From positions 186,001-250,000 of the forward strand of contig JAFZSL010000007.1 of the NCBI GenBank assembly GCA_017619375.1: a DNA stretch of 64,000 bases. The letters are read 5' to 3'. The stretch is from Prevotella sp. (GTDB lineage Bacteria > Bacteroidota > Bacteroidia > Bacteroidales > Bacteroidaceae). Below, piece after piece: positions 33,667 to 43,621 of this stretch (position 1 is the stretch's first letter; the number at the start of each line of letters is the position of its first letter). A program made the translations under genes and the position numbers. The notes below the pieces were generated by a model. The model did no database searches. It was not told where the DNA came from and saw nothing but the letters and a program-made list of their open reading frames with translations.

Positions 33667-36600
33667 ACGTCAGGACCTTCATCGACAGACCCATCCTGGC
33701 AGGTGTCATCTCCGTCTTGATGGTGCTCGTCGGCATCATCGCCCTCACGAGGCTCCCCTTGGAGCAGTTCCCTGAGATAGCACCACCCACTGTGCGCATC
33801 AACGCCAACTATACGGGTGCCAATGCGGAAACAGTGATGAAAAGTGTCGTAGTGCCACTCGAGGAGGCCATCAACGGTGTGGAGGGAATGATGTACATGT
33901 CGTCAAGGGCATCCAACACAGGCAATGCCAACATCTCCGTCTTCTTCAGACAAGGCACCGACCCCGACATGGCCATGGTCAATGTGCAGAACAGGGCGGC
34001 CACCGTGCAAGGGAGGCTGCCCAGCGACGTGGTGAAAGGAGGTCTGACAGTAAGGAAGCGGCAGTCGAGCAATATCAAGCAAATCACGGTTTACAGCCCA
34101 GACGACTCATTCGACCGAACTTTCCTGGCCAACTACACGAAGATCAATATTGAGCCGAGGTTGAGCCGCATAGCCGGCGTGGGAGAGGTTAATGTCATCG
34201 GGGCAGATTACTCCATGCGCATCTGGCTTGATCCGATGAAAATGGCACGCTATGGACTAACTCCTTCAGATGTCACGAAGGTGCTCAGTGAACAAAACTT
34301 GGAAGTGGCTACTGGAACATTGGGAGCTGACTCACCGAACACCTTCCAATATATCCTCAAATACCGTGGTACTTACGAGGAGGAACAAGGCTATGAACAG
34401 ATGGTTGTCCGCTCGATGCCCAACGGCGATGTGTTGCGCATTGGCGACATTGCCAAGGTGGAGTTGGGCTCACAGAACTACAATTATATTGGTGAGACCA
34501 ACGGACATCCCAGTGTCAATGTTTCCATCAACCAGGTTTCGGGGTCCAATGCCAATGAAATCATCGAACAAATCGACCGCGAGGTGGCCGAAATCAGGGC
34601 AGGCCTGCCTGCAGGCATCGCCATTGACGACCTGGAATCGAAGAAAGACTTCCTCGACGCATCCATCAAAAGTGTGCTGAAGACGCTCTTCGAGGCATTG
34701 CTTCTCGTCATATTCGTGGTCTATGTCTTCCTCCAGAGCTTTCGTTCAACCATCATTCCCACCATCGCCATCGGTGTGTCGCTCATCGGTACGCTGGCGG
34801 TGCTCTACGCCATAGGTTTCTCCCTCAACATGCTGACGCTCTTCGCCTTGGTGCTGGTGATCGGCACCGTTGTGGACGACGCCATCGTTGTCGTGGAGGC
34901 AGTGCAGGCGAAGTTTGACGAGGGCGTCAGGTCTTCATACGAGGCGACGACCAAGGCCATGGGGGGCATCACCTCTGCACTCGTCACCACCACGCTTGTA
35001 TTCATGGCAGTCTTCATTCCGGTTTGCTTCATCAACGGGGTCACCGGTACTTTCTACACGCAGTTTGGCCTTACCATGGCCATCGCCGTGGCCATATCAC
35101 TCTTCAACGCCCTCACTTTGTCGCCAGCCCTCTGTGTGCTCATCATGACACCCCACGCCGATGTGCAACAGGGAGAGAAACTTAGTTTCTCATCACGTTT
35201 CCACATTGCCTTTGACTCCGCTTTCAACAGGATGGTGCTCAAATACAAGAAAATGGTGGGATGGTTGTTCGGTCGCAAGTGGCTGCCCTTGCTGCTGGTG
35301 GTGGTCGCCGCCGTGGAACTCGCCTTGTTGATGAAGAACACCAAGACGGGATTGGTGCCCAAGGAAGATATGGGAACCATCTACGTGAATGTGCAGACTT
35401 CTCCGGGTTCCACCTTGAGACAGACGTACGGCATCATGAAGGAGGTGGAGAAGAGGATTGAGAAACTTCCTCAAATCAGGATGTACTCCCTTGTGGCGGG
35501 CAACAGCGTGGGATTCGACCAGTCGTCATCCAGTGGCAACTTCACCCTGAAACTGAAAAACTGGAACGAGAGAAAAGGGAAGGGTGACGACGTGGACGCC
35601 ATCACGGAGGAGATATACAGACTCACCTCTGACATCTCGAATGCCAAGATACAAGTGAGCACACAGGCCATGCTGCCGGGTTTCGGAAGGACGAATGGCT
35701 TCGAGATGCACATACAGGACAAGAGAGGTGGGACGATGGAGGAATTGATGGAACAGACCAACTCGCTCATCGCCGCACTCAACGAACGGCCGGAAATCAG
35801 CAGGGCATACACCAACTTCTCCTTGAACTATCCGCAATATCGTGTGGAGGTGGATGCCGCCCTATGCAAGCGACATGGGGTGTCGCCCAACGATGTGCTG
35901 TCGGCATTGCAGGGGTATGTGGGAGGACTGTATGCGTCCAATTTCGTCAGGTTCACAAAACTCTACCGTGTCATGGTGCAAGCTTCGCCTGAATACCGTT
36001 TGGACAAGGAGTCGCTCAACAACATCTTTGTCAAGACCGAACATGGGGAGATGGCGCCCATAGGACAGTATGTGACGTTGACTCGCGTTTTCGGGTCGGA
36101 GACATTGTCGCGATTCAATCTTTTCCCTTCCATCGTTGTGAATGGCATGCCTGAGGAAGATTACAGCACCGGACAAGCAATTGCAGCCATCAGGGAAGTT
36201 GCTGCCGAGGTGTTGCCTGAAGGCTATGGGTATGAGTTTGGTGGAATGACAAGGGAGGAGGCTGCAGCGGAGAACACCACCACATTGGTCTTCATCATCT
36301 GCATCATCTTCATCTATCTCATCCTCTGCGCTTTATATGAAAGTTTGTTCATCCCCATGGCGGTTATCCTCAGCGTACCGTTCGGTCTGGCGGGTTCGTT
36401 CATCTTCGCACAGATATGGGGACTGGAAAACAACATCTATATGCAGACGGGGCTCATCATGCTCATCGGACTGTTGTCGAAAACGGCCATACTACTGACT
36501 GAATATGCCTCGGAGCGAAGAAAACACGGAATGGGAATAGTGGAGGCCGCCCTCGACGCCGCCGGTGTGCGCCTGCGTCCTATCTTGATGACGTCAATGA

Positions 36601-36797
36601 CAATGGTGTTCGGTCTTCTGCCGCTGGCCCTTGCCACCGGTGTGGGAGCGAACGGCAACCAGTCTCTCGGAATGGGAGCCATAGGTGGCATGCTCATCGG
36701 CACCATCTCATTGCTTTTCATCGTGCCGCCCCTCTTCGTCATCTTCCAATTCATTGAGGAGAAAGTGTTTTCCAGAAAATCAAAGAGTGAAAATTGA
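33663..36797 (+). CDS. RND multidrug efflux pump (HAE1/AcrB family)
   Basis: 1044 residues, standard. The N-terminus MNVRTFIDRPILAGVISVLM and PLEQFPEIAPPTVRINANYTGANA are typical AcrB. Transmembrane segments cluster around residues 10-30, 335-560 and 870-1030; the proton-relay region GTVVDDAIVVVEAVQ contains the paired Asp residues of TM4. The large periplasmic loops lie between. Partner is the adaptor just upstream. No TolC/OprM-type gene or regulator is adjacent, so the channel must come from elsewhere. Substrates unknown. Confidence 0.95.
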   Translation: MNVRTFIDRPILAGVISVLMVLVGIIALTRLPLEQFPEIAPPTVRINANYTGANAETVMKSVVVPLEEAINGVEGMMYMSSRASNTGNANISVFFRQGTDPDMAMVNVQNRAATVQGRLPSDVVKGGLTVRKRQSSNIKQITVYSPDDSFDRTFLANYTKINIEPRLSRIAGVGEVNVIGADYSMRIWLDPMKMARYGLTPSDVTKVLSEQNLEVATGTLGADSPNTFQYILKYRGTYEEEQGYEQMVVRSMPNGDVLRIGDIAKVELGSQNYNYIGETNGHPSVNVSINQVSGSNANEIIEQIDREVAEIRAGLPAGIAIDDLESKKDFLDASIKSVLKTLFEALLLVIFVVYVFLQSFRSTIIPTIAIGVSLIGTLAVLYAIGFSLNMLTLFALVLVIGTVVDDAIVVVEAVQAKFDEGVRSSYEATTKAMGGITSALVTTTLVFMAVFIPVCFINGVTGTFYTQFGLTMAIAVAISLFNALTLSPALCVLIMTPHADVQQGEKLSFSSRFHIAFDSAFNRMVLKYKKMVGWLFGRKWLPLLLVVVAAVELALLMKNTKTGLVPKEDMGTIYVNVQTSPGSTLRQTYGIMKEVEKRIEKLPQIRMYSLVAGNSVGFDQSSSSGNFTLKLKNWNERKGKGDDVDAITEEIYRLTSDISNAKIQVSTQAMLPGFGRTNGFEMHIQDKRGGTMEELMEQTNSLIAALNERPEISRAYTNFSLNYPQYRVEVDAALCKRHGVSPNDVLSALQGYVGGLYASNFVRFTKLYRVMVQASPEYRLDKESLNNIFVKTEHGEMAPIGQYVTLTRVFGSETLSRFNLFPSIVVNGMPEEDYSTGQAIAAIREVAAEVLPEGYGYEFGGMTREEAAAENTTTLVFIICIIFIYLILCALYESLFIPMAVILSVPFGLAGSFIFAQIWGLENNIYMQTGLIMLIGLLSKTAILLTEYASERRKHGMGIVEAALDAAGVRLRPILMTSMTMVFGLLPLALATGVGANGNQSLGMGAIGGMLIGTISLLFIVPPLFVIFQFIEEKVFSRKSKSEN

Positions 36798-36925
36798 GGA
36801 CACCCTCTTTGTTATGATGTTTAAGATGTTTTCCGTTAAAGAAGATTAAAATGAGCTTTGTGGATGCAAGAATTTGAAGGCGCTTGTATTTTGTGGGTAA
36901 AAGAATAACTAAAAATGTATCATTT

Positions 36926-38152
36926 ATGAAAACAAAGAGTAATTTCTTTTGCCTTGTCGGCGTCAGCCTTCTCGCTATTGTGTTTGTCATGGTTTCGTGT
37001 TCGAAGTCGGATAGTGAAATCGGTGAATTTGAGGGCAGTTCTGAATGTTATGAATACTCTGGCAAGAATGGAGATTCAGGTAATGGTGATGGTAAGAAAC
37101 CTGACAACACACAGGCCGGCGTGGTAACAGCTGGCGAGTGGTGCGACCTGACACATTGGGAATTCTGGTCAAAGTTGATGCAGGGAGGGGCATACTCCGA
37201 GATGAGCGACTATTGGGAGTTTTTCACCAACAACCGCGTCGCTGTTAAAGTGACCGATGAGGGTGGCAACGCCTTAGCGGGTGTGACCGTCAAACTATTG
37301 GTTGAAGGCAACGAAGCGAGCACCATTTGGGAGACAGTCACCGACAATCATGGCCAGGCTGAATGTTGGTTGGGCTTGTTCCAGAAAACAAAGGCCGAGC
37401 TTTTACGTGTCAGTTTGAATGGCGAAATGATGGAAAGGCAACCCGAGGTGTGTTCATGGGACTCTCTCCGTCAGACGATGCCTGTCAACAAATATGTCCT
37501 TAAGAAGCCGAAGACCCCGAACAATCAGACCGACATCGCCTTCATCGTCGATGCCACAGGTTCAATGTCCGACGAGATATTTTTCTTGAAACAAGACCTT
37601 GTCGATATCATCAACAAGGTGCAGTCCGTACGTTCAGGCATGAAGATGCGCACGGCGGCCCTGTTCTATCGCGATGAAGGTGACGAGTATGTCACTCGCC
37701 ATCAAAACTTCACCGACGATGTCAACAAAACTGCCGCCTTTGTGACAGAACAGGAAGCCAATGGTGGGGGCGACTATCCGGAGGCAGTACATACCGCACT
37801 TGAAAAGTCGTTGCAAAACCTGTCGTGGGATGGCAATGCACGCACACGTATCGCATTCCTCATCCTTGACGCCCCGGCACATCATGAGGTGGCTATCATC
37901 CACTCGCTGCAAGAGTCGATAGAAAAATTCGCCAAACAGGGTATCAAGGTCATCCCTGTTGCCGCCAGCGGGGTGGATAAGAATACCGAGTTCATGCTGC
38001 GCTTCTTCGCCAACGCCACTGGTGGCACCTATGTCTTCCTTACGGACCACAGCGGGGTGGGCAACAGCCACATTGAAGCCTCTGTGGGTGAATATGAAGT
38101 GGAACAACTCAACAACCTTCTCATCCGACTCATCAAATACTACACGGAATAG
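36926..38152 (+). CDS. Lipoprotein with von Willebrand factor A domain
   Basis: 408 residues. Lipobox VFVMVSC near residue 24. After a low-complexity linker (about 25-60) comes a carboxypeptidase-regulatory/Ig-like beta domain (about 100-175, VKVTDEGGNALAGVTVKLLV) and a vWA domain (about 205-400) with an intact MIDAS motif DATGSMSDE and later Thr/Asp positions (GGGDYPEAV, LILDAPAH). Probably a surface-exposed adhesion or complex-forming protein. The ATG at 36926 gives a normal signal peptide; the upstream extension to 36884 does not. Confidence 0.88.
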   Translation: MKTKSNFFCLVGVSLLAIVFVMVSCSKSDSEIGEFEGSSECYEYSGKNGDSGNGDGKKPDNTQAGVVTAGEWCDLTHWEFWSKLMQGGAYSEMSDYWEFFTNNRVAVKVTDEGGNALAGVTVKLLVEGNEASTIWETVTDNHGQAECWLGLFQKTKAELLRVSLNGEMMERQPEVCSWDSLRQTMPVNKYVLKKPKTPNNQTDIAFIVDATGSMSDEIFFLKQDLVDIINKVQSVRSGMKMRTAALFYRDEGDEYVTRHQNFTDDVNKTAAFVTEQEANGGGDYPEAVHTALEKSLQNLSWDGNARTRIAFLILDAPAHHEVAIIHSLQESIEKFAKQGIKVIPVAASGVDKNTEFMLRFFANATGGTYVFLTDHSGVGNSHIEASVGEYEVEQLNNLLIRLIKYYTE

Positions 38153-38186
38153 GTAGAGATTGAAGATACTTGCTTATTGAGTGTGC

Positions 38187-38235
38187 GTGAGCCGAGTAGA
38201 GTCCACTTGAAAGGTGGATTGACCACTCGGCTCAC
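38187..38235. terminator. Bidirectional hairpin between convergent genes
   Basis: GTGAGCCGAGT (38187-38197) pairs with ACTCGGCTCAC (38225-38235), with a second inner stem TCCAC...GTGGA. It separates the vWA lipoprotein gene from the convergent gene ending at 38276. Confidence 0.65.
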
Positions 38236-38275
38236 CACAATTTATCCCACTTAAAGTGGCTCTATTTTTCAATCA

Positions 38276-39511
38276 TCAATCATCTTTTTCATCAAATTCA
38301 TGATTCTTGATGATATCCAATGTTTCCTGAGCCCTCTCCCTCCATGTTTCATCATAAATTCTTTTTACGGCTTTTATCGACATATCAAGGACTTTTTGGT
38401 AATCAGCCTGATTGTTTAGTCGTTTATAATATAACATCAGTTGATAGAAGTTGGAGGATAAGGATGAAGACATCCTGTTGTCCGCTATCCATGCTTTTTT
38501 TGTGAGAGGCTTGTCAAGATAACTGAAATCAGTGTTGTTGAAAATGCGTTCCTGTTCCTTGAAAATGTCTATCTCTTCATCCATCGATACTTGATAGACC
38601 AGGCCAAGGTCATAAAGTGTTTCTCTCTCTTTCCAAATCAAATAGCAGTCATCTGAGTTGTATTTCGACATGTATAGTTTTCTTCCTGTTCTGACAGATA
38701 TCTCATCGATGACATGCAGAATGTATCTTTCATACTCCTCATAGTCAGAAATCACTGGAATCTCAGGTACATCGCCTATGCCCAGTTCGTTATATATGCG
38801 CTTGCAGTAGTCAGGATTATACATGAAACTATAGCAAAGGAGCAATTTGTCGCGGTGTTTCCCCATTCCGTCTTGTATGAGCCATTTGGGGATGATGGTG
38901 GCATCGCCGTTTCCAACGAATATTCCACCTTTTTCCATACTGTTGAGTTCGTTGAGGTTGACTTGAATCAGTTCTTTCGAGTATAAGCCGCTATTGAAGT
39001 ATTCCCTGGCAAAGGTGGAATGTTCCTTTTCTCCAAAGAGTTTAAGGAAACTCACCCATGTATCGTAGTCGAAAAATGACTTTTTCTTAGGCAACATATC
39101 AAAAGCCTTCCTCCCGTATTCATGGCTTTCTGGTAGTCCTCTATTTATTCCCATGTATGCGCAGGTGTAGTAAACATACGTGTCAGGAATGTACATGTCA
39201 ATCAAATTGAGCAACACTGAATATACGGAGTCCCTGTCGATGTATTCTTGTGAACGCATCATCTCATAGTCTTTGGCAAGGAAACAGTTCAACCAGGCTT
39301 TTTCGTCCTTTTGTTTTTGAAGTGCTTGATCCAGCCAACCTACATATTGTTCTGCATACCAATCAGCCTCATGGTCCTCTATCAATGACCCTTGTATCTG
39401 GTGGAGGTATGATGGGTATTTGTGCTGATCGTTCTTTATCTCATTCCCTGCTGTCACACCATAAGGATTCATCGCCAAAAGAATCAAAAAGAAGAACAAG
39501 TTTTGTTTCAT
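38276..39511 (-). CDS. Secreted TPR-like protein of unknown function
   Basis: 411 residues, signal peptide MKQNLFFFLILLAMNPYGVTAG. The chain is helical with repeated 30-40-residue units rich in Tyr and Leu, suggesting tetratricopeptide-like folding. The segment GGIFVGNGDATIIPKWLIQD recalls a loop of large Bacteroidetes membrane proteins (DUF2723 type), but that link is weak. It is the last of three similarly oriented genes (zinc ribbon-SH3-SPOR protein, C39-like peptidase, this one), spaced about 90 bp apart. ATG at 39511 preferred over 39562. Confidence 0.65.
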   Translation of the reverse strand: MKQNLFFFLILLAMNPYGVTAGNEIKNDQHKYPSYLHQIQGSLIEDHEADWYAEQYVGWLDQALQKQKDEKAWLNCFLAKDYEMMRSQEYIDRDSVYSVLLNLIDMYIPDTYVYYTCAYMGINRGLPESHEYGRKAFDMLPKKKSFFDYDTWVSFLKLFGEKEHSTFAREYFNSGLYSKELIQVNLNELNSMEKGGIFVGNGDATIIPKWLIQDGMGKHRDKLLLCYSFMYNPDYCKRIYNELGIGDVPEIPVISDYEEYERYILHVIDEISVRTGRKLYMSKYNSDDCYLIWKERETLYDLGLVYQVSMDEEIDIFKEQERIFNNTDFSYLDKPLTKKAWIADNRMSSSLSSNFYQLMLYYKRLNNQADYQKVLDMSIKAVKRIYDETWRERAQETLDIIKNHEFDEKDD

Positions 39512-39602
39512 CGCGAAGGTTATTTTCAAGGATTCAACAAAGTGTTTGTTAAAATTAGTCAAAGATATAAGTCGTGAGCCGAAGACTTCAGGGGCGGTTC
39601 TT

Positions 39603-40319
39603 TCAGCGTTTTTTCACCATGACAAATAGTCTCTGGCACGATTCGATGGGAATGTTCCACATCTTGTCAAACGTGTCAATGTTTATGGACTCGTTATAAG
39701 CATTGTTGCCGACATCATTTCTATATTTTTCCACAGAATCTTGTATGAAAAAGTGCGATTCATCATATCCCACCACTGGCACATAGTGGAGCGACTTTCC
39801 CGTGTAGACCAGGGTTATGACGGGGATTCCCTTGCTGACGGCGTTTTTCAAATCATCGGTTGTCCCTGTGAAATACTCAGTTGTGAAGGTGTTGTATTGT
39901 TCTTCAAAAAGCATCTTGAAACATCTTGGGAAGGCTCCCTCTTCATACTTGCAGGGGAAGGTGGGTTGATGATAGAGAGACACGCCATCGACATCCTCCC
40001 CGAAGAAGCGCAGCACGTAGGCGCTGGAGCATGCTGCACATTCATTTCCGTTCTGCGTGTCAGGCTTGGGGTTGGGAAAGATGACATACGATGAGGGATG
40101 GTCGTGTTGACTGACATATGTTTCTGGTGCCACCAGCCAATTGGCTCGTGCATAGTCTTTTTGTTCGTCAGTCATGTTGTTGAGCTTGCTCATCAGGTTT
40201 CCGAGGGTGTTTGCTTGGTTTCCCGACTGCTCATCCGGGGTTTGTGCATGGGCGGGTGATATCCATGAAATCAACATCAATATCAATGCGGAAATGCAAA
40301 TGTTTGTTTTTTGCATCAT
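39603..40319 (-). CDS. Secreted C39-like cysteine peptidase family protein
   Basis: 238 residues, signal peptide to about residue 26 (ISWISPAHAQ). A papain-like fold is indicated by the probable nucleophile in NGNECAACSSAYVLRFFG, the histidine in KSLHYVPVVGYDESHFFIQD and the following Asp (FFIQDSV). This is the peptidase C39-like_2 pattern. It may cut peptides or cell-wall crosslinks in the periplasm. Neighbour genes on both sides run in the same direction. Confidence 0.75.
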   Translation of the reverse strand: MMQKTNICISALILMLISWISPAHAQTPDEQSGNQANTLGNLMSKLNNMTDEQKDYARANWLVAPETYVSQHDHPSSYVIFPNPKPDTQNGNECAACSSAYVLRFFGEDVDGVSLYHQPTFPCKYEEGAFPRCFKMLFEEQYNTFTTEYFTGTTDDLKNAVSKGIPVITLVYTGKSLHYVPVVGYDESHFFIQDSVEKYRNDVGNNAYNESINIDTFDKMWNIPIESCQRLFVMVKKR

Positions 40320-40415
40320 AACAGGTTATTTATTGTTAAGTTGTGTGATGTATGACAAGCACGTCTCTCCACGTTCTTGTTTCTTAAATGGGTTTGTGTA
40401 AAAAGGTAGTTTTTG

Positions 40416-41249
40416 TCATCTATCAGGGGCAGGGCGGTGGACGAGTTGTGCAGGACCATCAGACTCCCATAACCAGAACCGGTTGCCATATAGGCTTTTG
40501 AGGTTGTTGATGTTTTGCTGGGCTTCATCACGTGAGTCATATGTTCCCACAACTATGCGATATACCACTCTCCCATTGGACATTGCCTTATAGATGTCGC
40601 CAGAGTCGAGGCCATCAGGCATGTTCGTATAACTCGATTTCGCCATTTGCAAGCTTTCAAAACTATCAATCACTACATAATACACCTTCTTTGAAGATTT
40701 CGCTTGCGGTGTTGACGGATTACTGTATTCCACTCTGACATATTCCTTTTTCACATAGCCCACCACTCCATTGTAATTGACTTTATACCATTTTCCGGAG
40801 TTGGAGATGAATGTCGCAGGTGGCCCGTCATTGACTATTTCCCCCACAATGGCAGATTCGGCAGAAGGAGATTTGCGGATATTCACATATCCGTCATAAC
40901 TATTGGAGTAAATCTGCGGAGGTTGCTCCGGTTGTTCGGGGACGACGTTCTCCACTACCGTGGTGTCTTTCTCTTCCTTGTCCACTTTTGAGAACAGCCC
41001 TTCCTTCCATGCCCATAGCCCCAATCCTATCAATGCCGCCGACAGTAATCCGAGAATGGCGTAGAGCCATTTCTGGCCGGAGCCTTTCGGAAGCCTGACG
41101 ATGGTGTCCTCGTGGTTGTTGTAGTCATTGTTGTTTTGATGTTGTCCAATGCTAGAATTATTTGGAGCGACAGGACTGTTGCAGTATGGACAGGTGACCA
41201 CCCCGTCGGGAATCATCCTGCCACATTCGTCGCAAACTCTCGATGCCAT
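40416..41249 (-). CDS. Membrane protein: zinc ribbon, TM helix, SH3 and SPOR domains
   Basis: 277 residues. Order: zinc ribbon (RVCDECGRMIPDGVVTCPYC, about 4-25), one transmembrane helix (WLYAILGLLSAALIGLGLWA, about 60-80), a bacterial SH3 domain (GYVNIRKSPSAESAIVGEIV to YVKKEYVRV, about 117-180) and a SPOR-like domain (VYYVVIDSFESLQMAKSSYT to the end). SH3 and SPOR domains bind peptidoglycan, so the protein likely links a cytoplasmic zinc-ribbon head to the cell wall. The fourfold combination is unusual. Confidence 0.85.
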   Translation of the reverse strand: MASRVCDECGRMIPDGVVTCPYCNSPVAPNNSSIGQHQNNNDYNNHEDTIVRLPKGSGQKWLYAILGLLSAALIGLGLWAWKEGLFSKVDKEEKDTTVVENVVPEQPEQPPQIYSNSYDGYVNIRKSPSAESAIVGEIVNDGPPATFISNSGKWYKVNYNGVVGYVKKEYVRVEYSNPSTPQAKSSKKVYYVVIDSFESLQMAKSSYTNMPDGLDSGDIYKAMSNGRVVYRIVVGTYDSRDEAQQNINNLKSLYGNRFWLWESDGPAQLVHRPAPDR

Positions 41250-41350
41250 GGTTGTAGTGGTTTTAGTAAAGCATTTCAGAATGACAAATATGTTTCATCG
41301 GCATGGCTATTGGCTAAGAAAGCCAATGTGGAAAACGCCAAACGTTCTCT

Positions 41351-42628
41351 CTATGGCAAGCGCGGTTCCATTATTTCCTTTCCACGGCAGAAGCGGTGCA
41401 TGATTTGGCGGTCGTCGCCAAGGTAGATATATCGTTCCAAGCGCTCCAGCAGAGAGTAGTTGTCGAAGTTGAGCACGCTGTCGTCAATGACAAGTGCATC
41501 GAATTCATATCCAGGTTCGAAACTGCCGACTTTACCGAAGAAGCTGCCTGCCGACTTGGTGGCAATCCAGAAGACCTCGGACAGGGAGAGAAATTTGGTA
41601 TCGTGATTGAGTTGGTAGTGCATCTTGCTGACTTGTATGGCATAAACCAACATGCGGAACATGTTCAGGTCGTGGCCCCCGCTGATGTCGCTGCCTAATC
41701 CTACACGCAGGCCATTTTCAAGGAAAGAACGGACGGGCGCCATGCCCGATGCCAAGTTGTAATTCGACGTAGGACAATGAGCCACCATGACATCGTTGCG
41801 CTTCATCATTTCCAGTTCGTCCCCGTCGGTCCACACGCAATGAGCCATGATGGTGGGCGTCTGTCCGAAGAGTCCATAGCGGTTGTATGCATCACCATAA
41901 TTATTGCTTTCGGGCTCCAACTCTGCCACCCATGCAATCTCCGACGTGTTCTCTGAGAGATGTGACTGTACGGGCAAGTGATACTTGTTGGCCAGTTCAC
42001 CACAGGCTCTTAACAACTGCGGAGTGCACGACGGCACGAAACGTGGCGTGATGATGGGACGTACCAGCGCATCGGGGTGGTTGAATTCCGCAATCAGCTG
42101 TTCATTACCTTCGATTGCAGCCTCCACGTCTTCGCTGAGTGTTTCAGGACAGTTGCGATTCATGGCGACCTTGCCGACAAAGGCACCCATTCCGGCTTCC
42201 TGATACAATTTCATCAACAGGCGGGTGCTTTCCGTATGTACGGTACCGAAAACACAACTGCGCATGGAGCCAAAAAGCCATTGGGTATGCAGGAAGCGGC
42301 GATACATTTTCTCGGCATAACGAATGTCGGCATATTTCGATTCCTCGGGAAATGTGTAGTTCTGTAGCCACGGCAACAGCTCCAGGTCCATCGCCACGCC
42401 TTGGTTCCGCATCTGGGGGGCATGCACATGCATGTCGTTCATGGCCGGTATCATCAACCGGTTTCCGTAATCAACAACTTCGGCATCCTCACTGTCCAAT
42501 GACGCCAAATCTGACGCGACTCCAGACACGCGTCCATCGGCGTCCACGGCAACATAACCATTCTCCAATACCTCGAAACAGCTTCGCTCCTTTGTATATA
42601 GAATATGAGCTTTATAAATCTTCTTCAT
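41351..42628 (-). CDS. guaD: Guanine deaminase
   Basis: 425 residues, amidohydrolase superfamily. It converts guanine to xanthine and ammonia in purine salvage. Metal and substrate motifs are in place: MIPAMNDMHVHAPQMRNQG (HxH plus guanine-binding APQ), a histidine in VQSHLSENTSE, another in IMAHCVWTDG, and the metal Asp in GLGSDISGGHDLNMF. APQ and SGGH distinguish it from other deaminases. Confidence 0.93.
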   Translation of the reverse strand: MKKIYKAHILYTKERSCFEVLENGYVAVDADGRVSGVASDLASLDSEDAEVVDYGNRLMIPAMNDMHVHAPQMRNQGVAMDLELLPWLQNYTFPEESKYADIRYAEKMYRRFLHTQWLFGSMRSCVFGTVHTESTRLLMKLYQEAGMGAFVGKVAMNRNCPETLSEDVEAAIEGNEQLIAEFNHPDALVRPIITPRFVPSCTPQLLRACGELANKYHLPVQSHLSENTSEIAWVAELEPESNNYGDAYNRYGLFGQTPTIMAHCVWTDGDELEMMKRNDVMVAHCPTSNYNLASGMAPVRSFLENGLRVGLGSDISGGHDLNMFRMLVYAIQVSKMHYQLNHDTKFLSLSEVFWIATKSAGSFFGKVGSFEPGYEFDALVIDDSVLNFDNYSLLERLERYIYLGDDRQIMHRFCRGKEIMEPRLP

Positions 42629-42664
42629 ATGACTGATGTTTGATTAGTAGCATTTAATTCGATA

Positions 42665-42672
42665 CAAAAGTA
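42665..42672 (-). promoter_or_regulatory. Promoter -7 box for guaD
   Basis: Minus-strand TACTTTTG, 36 bp upstream of the guaD ATG, matches TAnnTTTG. No clear -33 box. Confidence 0.45.
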
Positions 42673-42961
42673 CAAAAAAAATTGAATGAGTCCATTATTA
42701 TGGTCAAATATTTATAGAACAAGCTGTATTGAGATTGATTTGCACATTCCAACCAGGTTGGATTTATTTAGAAGGACCATATTATGTCGAATAGATGGGA
42801 ACAATGTCACTTTCATGAAAACAACCGATTTGAGCAGTTACGGTCCTTTTTCGCGCTTTTACCCAACCTGTCATGGGTTTATTGCTGCACATAGGCCGCA
42901 ACTCCAAAGCCTCCGCCATAAAATTAGCAAGCTATTCCTTTCATATTTGGAAAAACAATCG

Positions 42962-42970
42962 TATTTTTGC
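42962..42970 (+). promoter_or_regulatory. Promoter -7 box for greA
   Basis: TATTTTTGC fits TAnnTTTG. A leader of about 85 nt with an imperfect GC-rich hairpin (ACGGCCGCC...GGCGGTC) separates it from the greA start. The remaining part of the 435-bp gap 42629-43063 shows nothing else. Confidence 0.45.
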
Positions 42971-43063
42971 ATCGACAAAAACGGCCGCCCTCCTCTTGGA
43001 AGGGATGAAGGCGGTCTCTTCTGCAAAATGTCTACTGTTTCAAGCTTTTCAAATCTTTGATTC

Positions 43064-43534
43064 ATGGGTTTTGAATATATGTCACAAGAAGGTTACGATG
43101 AACTCGTGGCCGAACTCCGTCAGTTGGAGAGTGTGGAACTGCCTCGTGTGAGAGAGGCCATTGCAGAGGCACGCGAAAAGGGCGACCTCAGCGAGAATTT
43201 TGAATATCATGCCGCCAAGCGTGAACAGTCGCGCTTGTTGGGCAGGATACGTTTCAAGCAAAAGGTGTTGGCCAATGCGAGGGTCATCGACATGTCGAGA
43301 CTCAACGGCGATGACGTGAAACTATTCAGCAAGGTCGAAATGACCAATCTCAACAACAATGCCCGGATGAGTTACACCATCGTCAGTCCACATGAGGCGG
43401 ACTTCACCAAGGGGAAGATTTCCATCAAGTCGCCCATCGGGCAGGCTTTGTTGAACAAGAAGGTTGGCGACATCGTGGAAGTGCGTGTCCCGGCCGGCAT
43501 TCTCAAGCTTCGCATCGAAACCATCCAGCAGTGA
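43064..43534 (+). CDS. greA: Transcript cleavage factor GreA
   Basis: 156 residues, normal length. It enters the RNA polymerase secondary channel and stimulates cleavage of backtracked RNA. The coiled-coil has the acidic tip AREKGDLSENFEYHAAKREQ and the C-terminal FKBP-like domain ends GKISIKSPIGQALLNKKVGD, both diagnostic. Start at MGFEYMSQEGYDEL; the second Met is also possible. Confidence 0.96.
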   Translation: MGFEYMSQEGYDELVAELRQLESVELPRVREAIAEAREKGDLSENFEYHAAKREQSRLLGRIRFKQKVLANARVIDMSRLNGDDVKLFSKVEMTNLNNNARMSYTIVSPHEADFTKGKISIKSPIGQALLNKKVGDIVEVRVPAGILKLRIETIQQ

Positions 43535-43621
43535 CACCTCCATGCTTGGTCCTGATGCCATGGTAATCATGGAATTAAAATCGTTTCATCGCCATCTGTC
43601 ATTCAAGCAAAACAAAGAAAG

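Noticed and set aside
33663-36797. Complete tripartite efflux operon
   Set aside because: The next gene (36926) is a vWA lipoprotein and no TolC-type channel gene is found.
42139-42636. Plus-strand frame over guaD
   Set aside because: Antisense to a complete guanine deaminase and without family resemblance.
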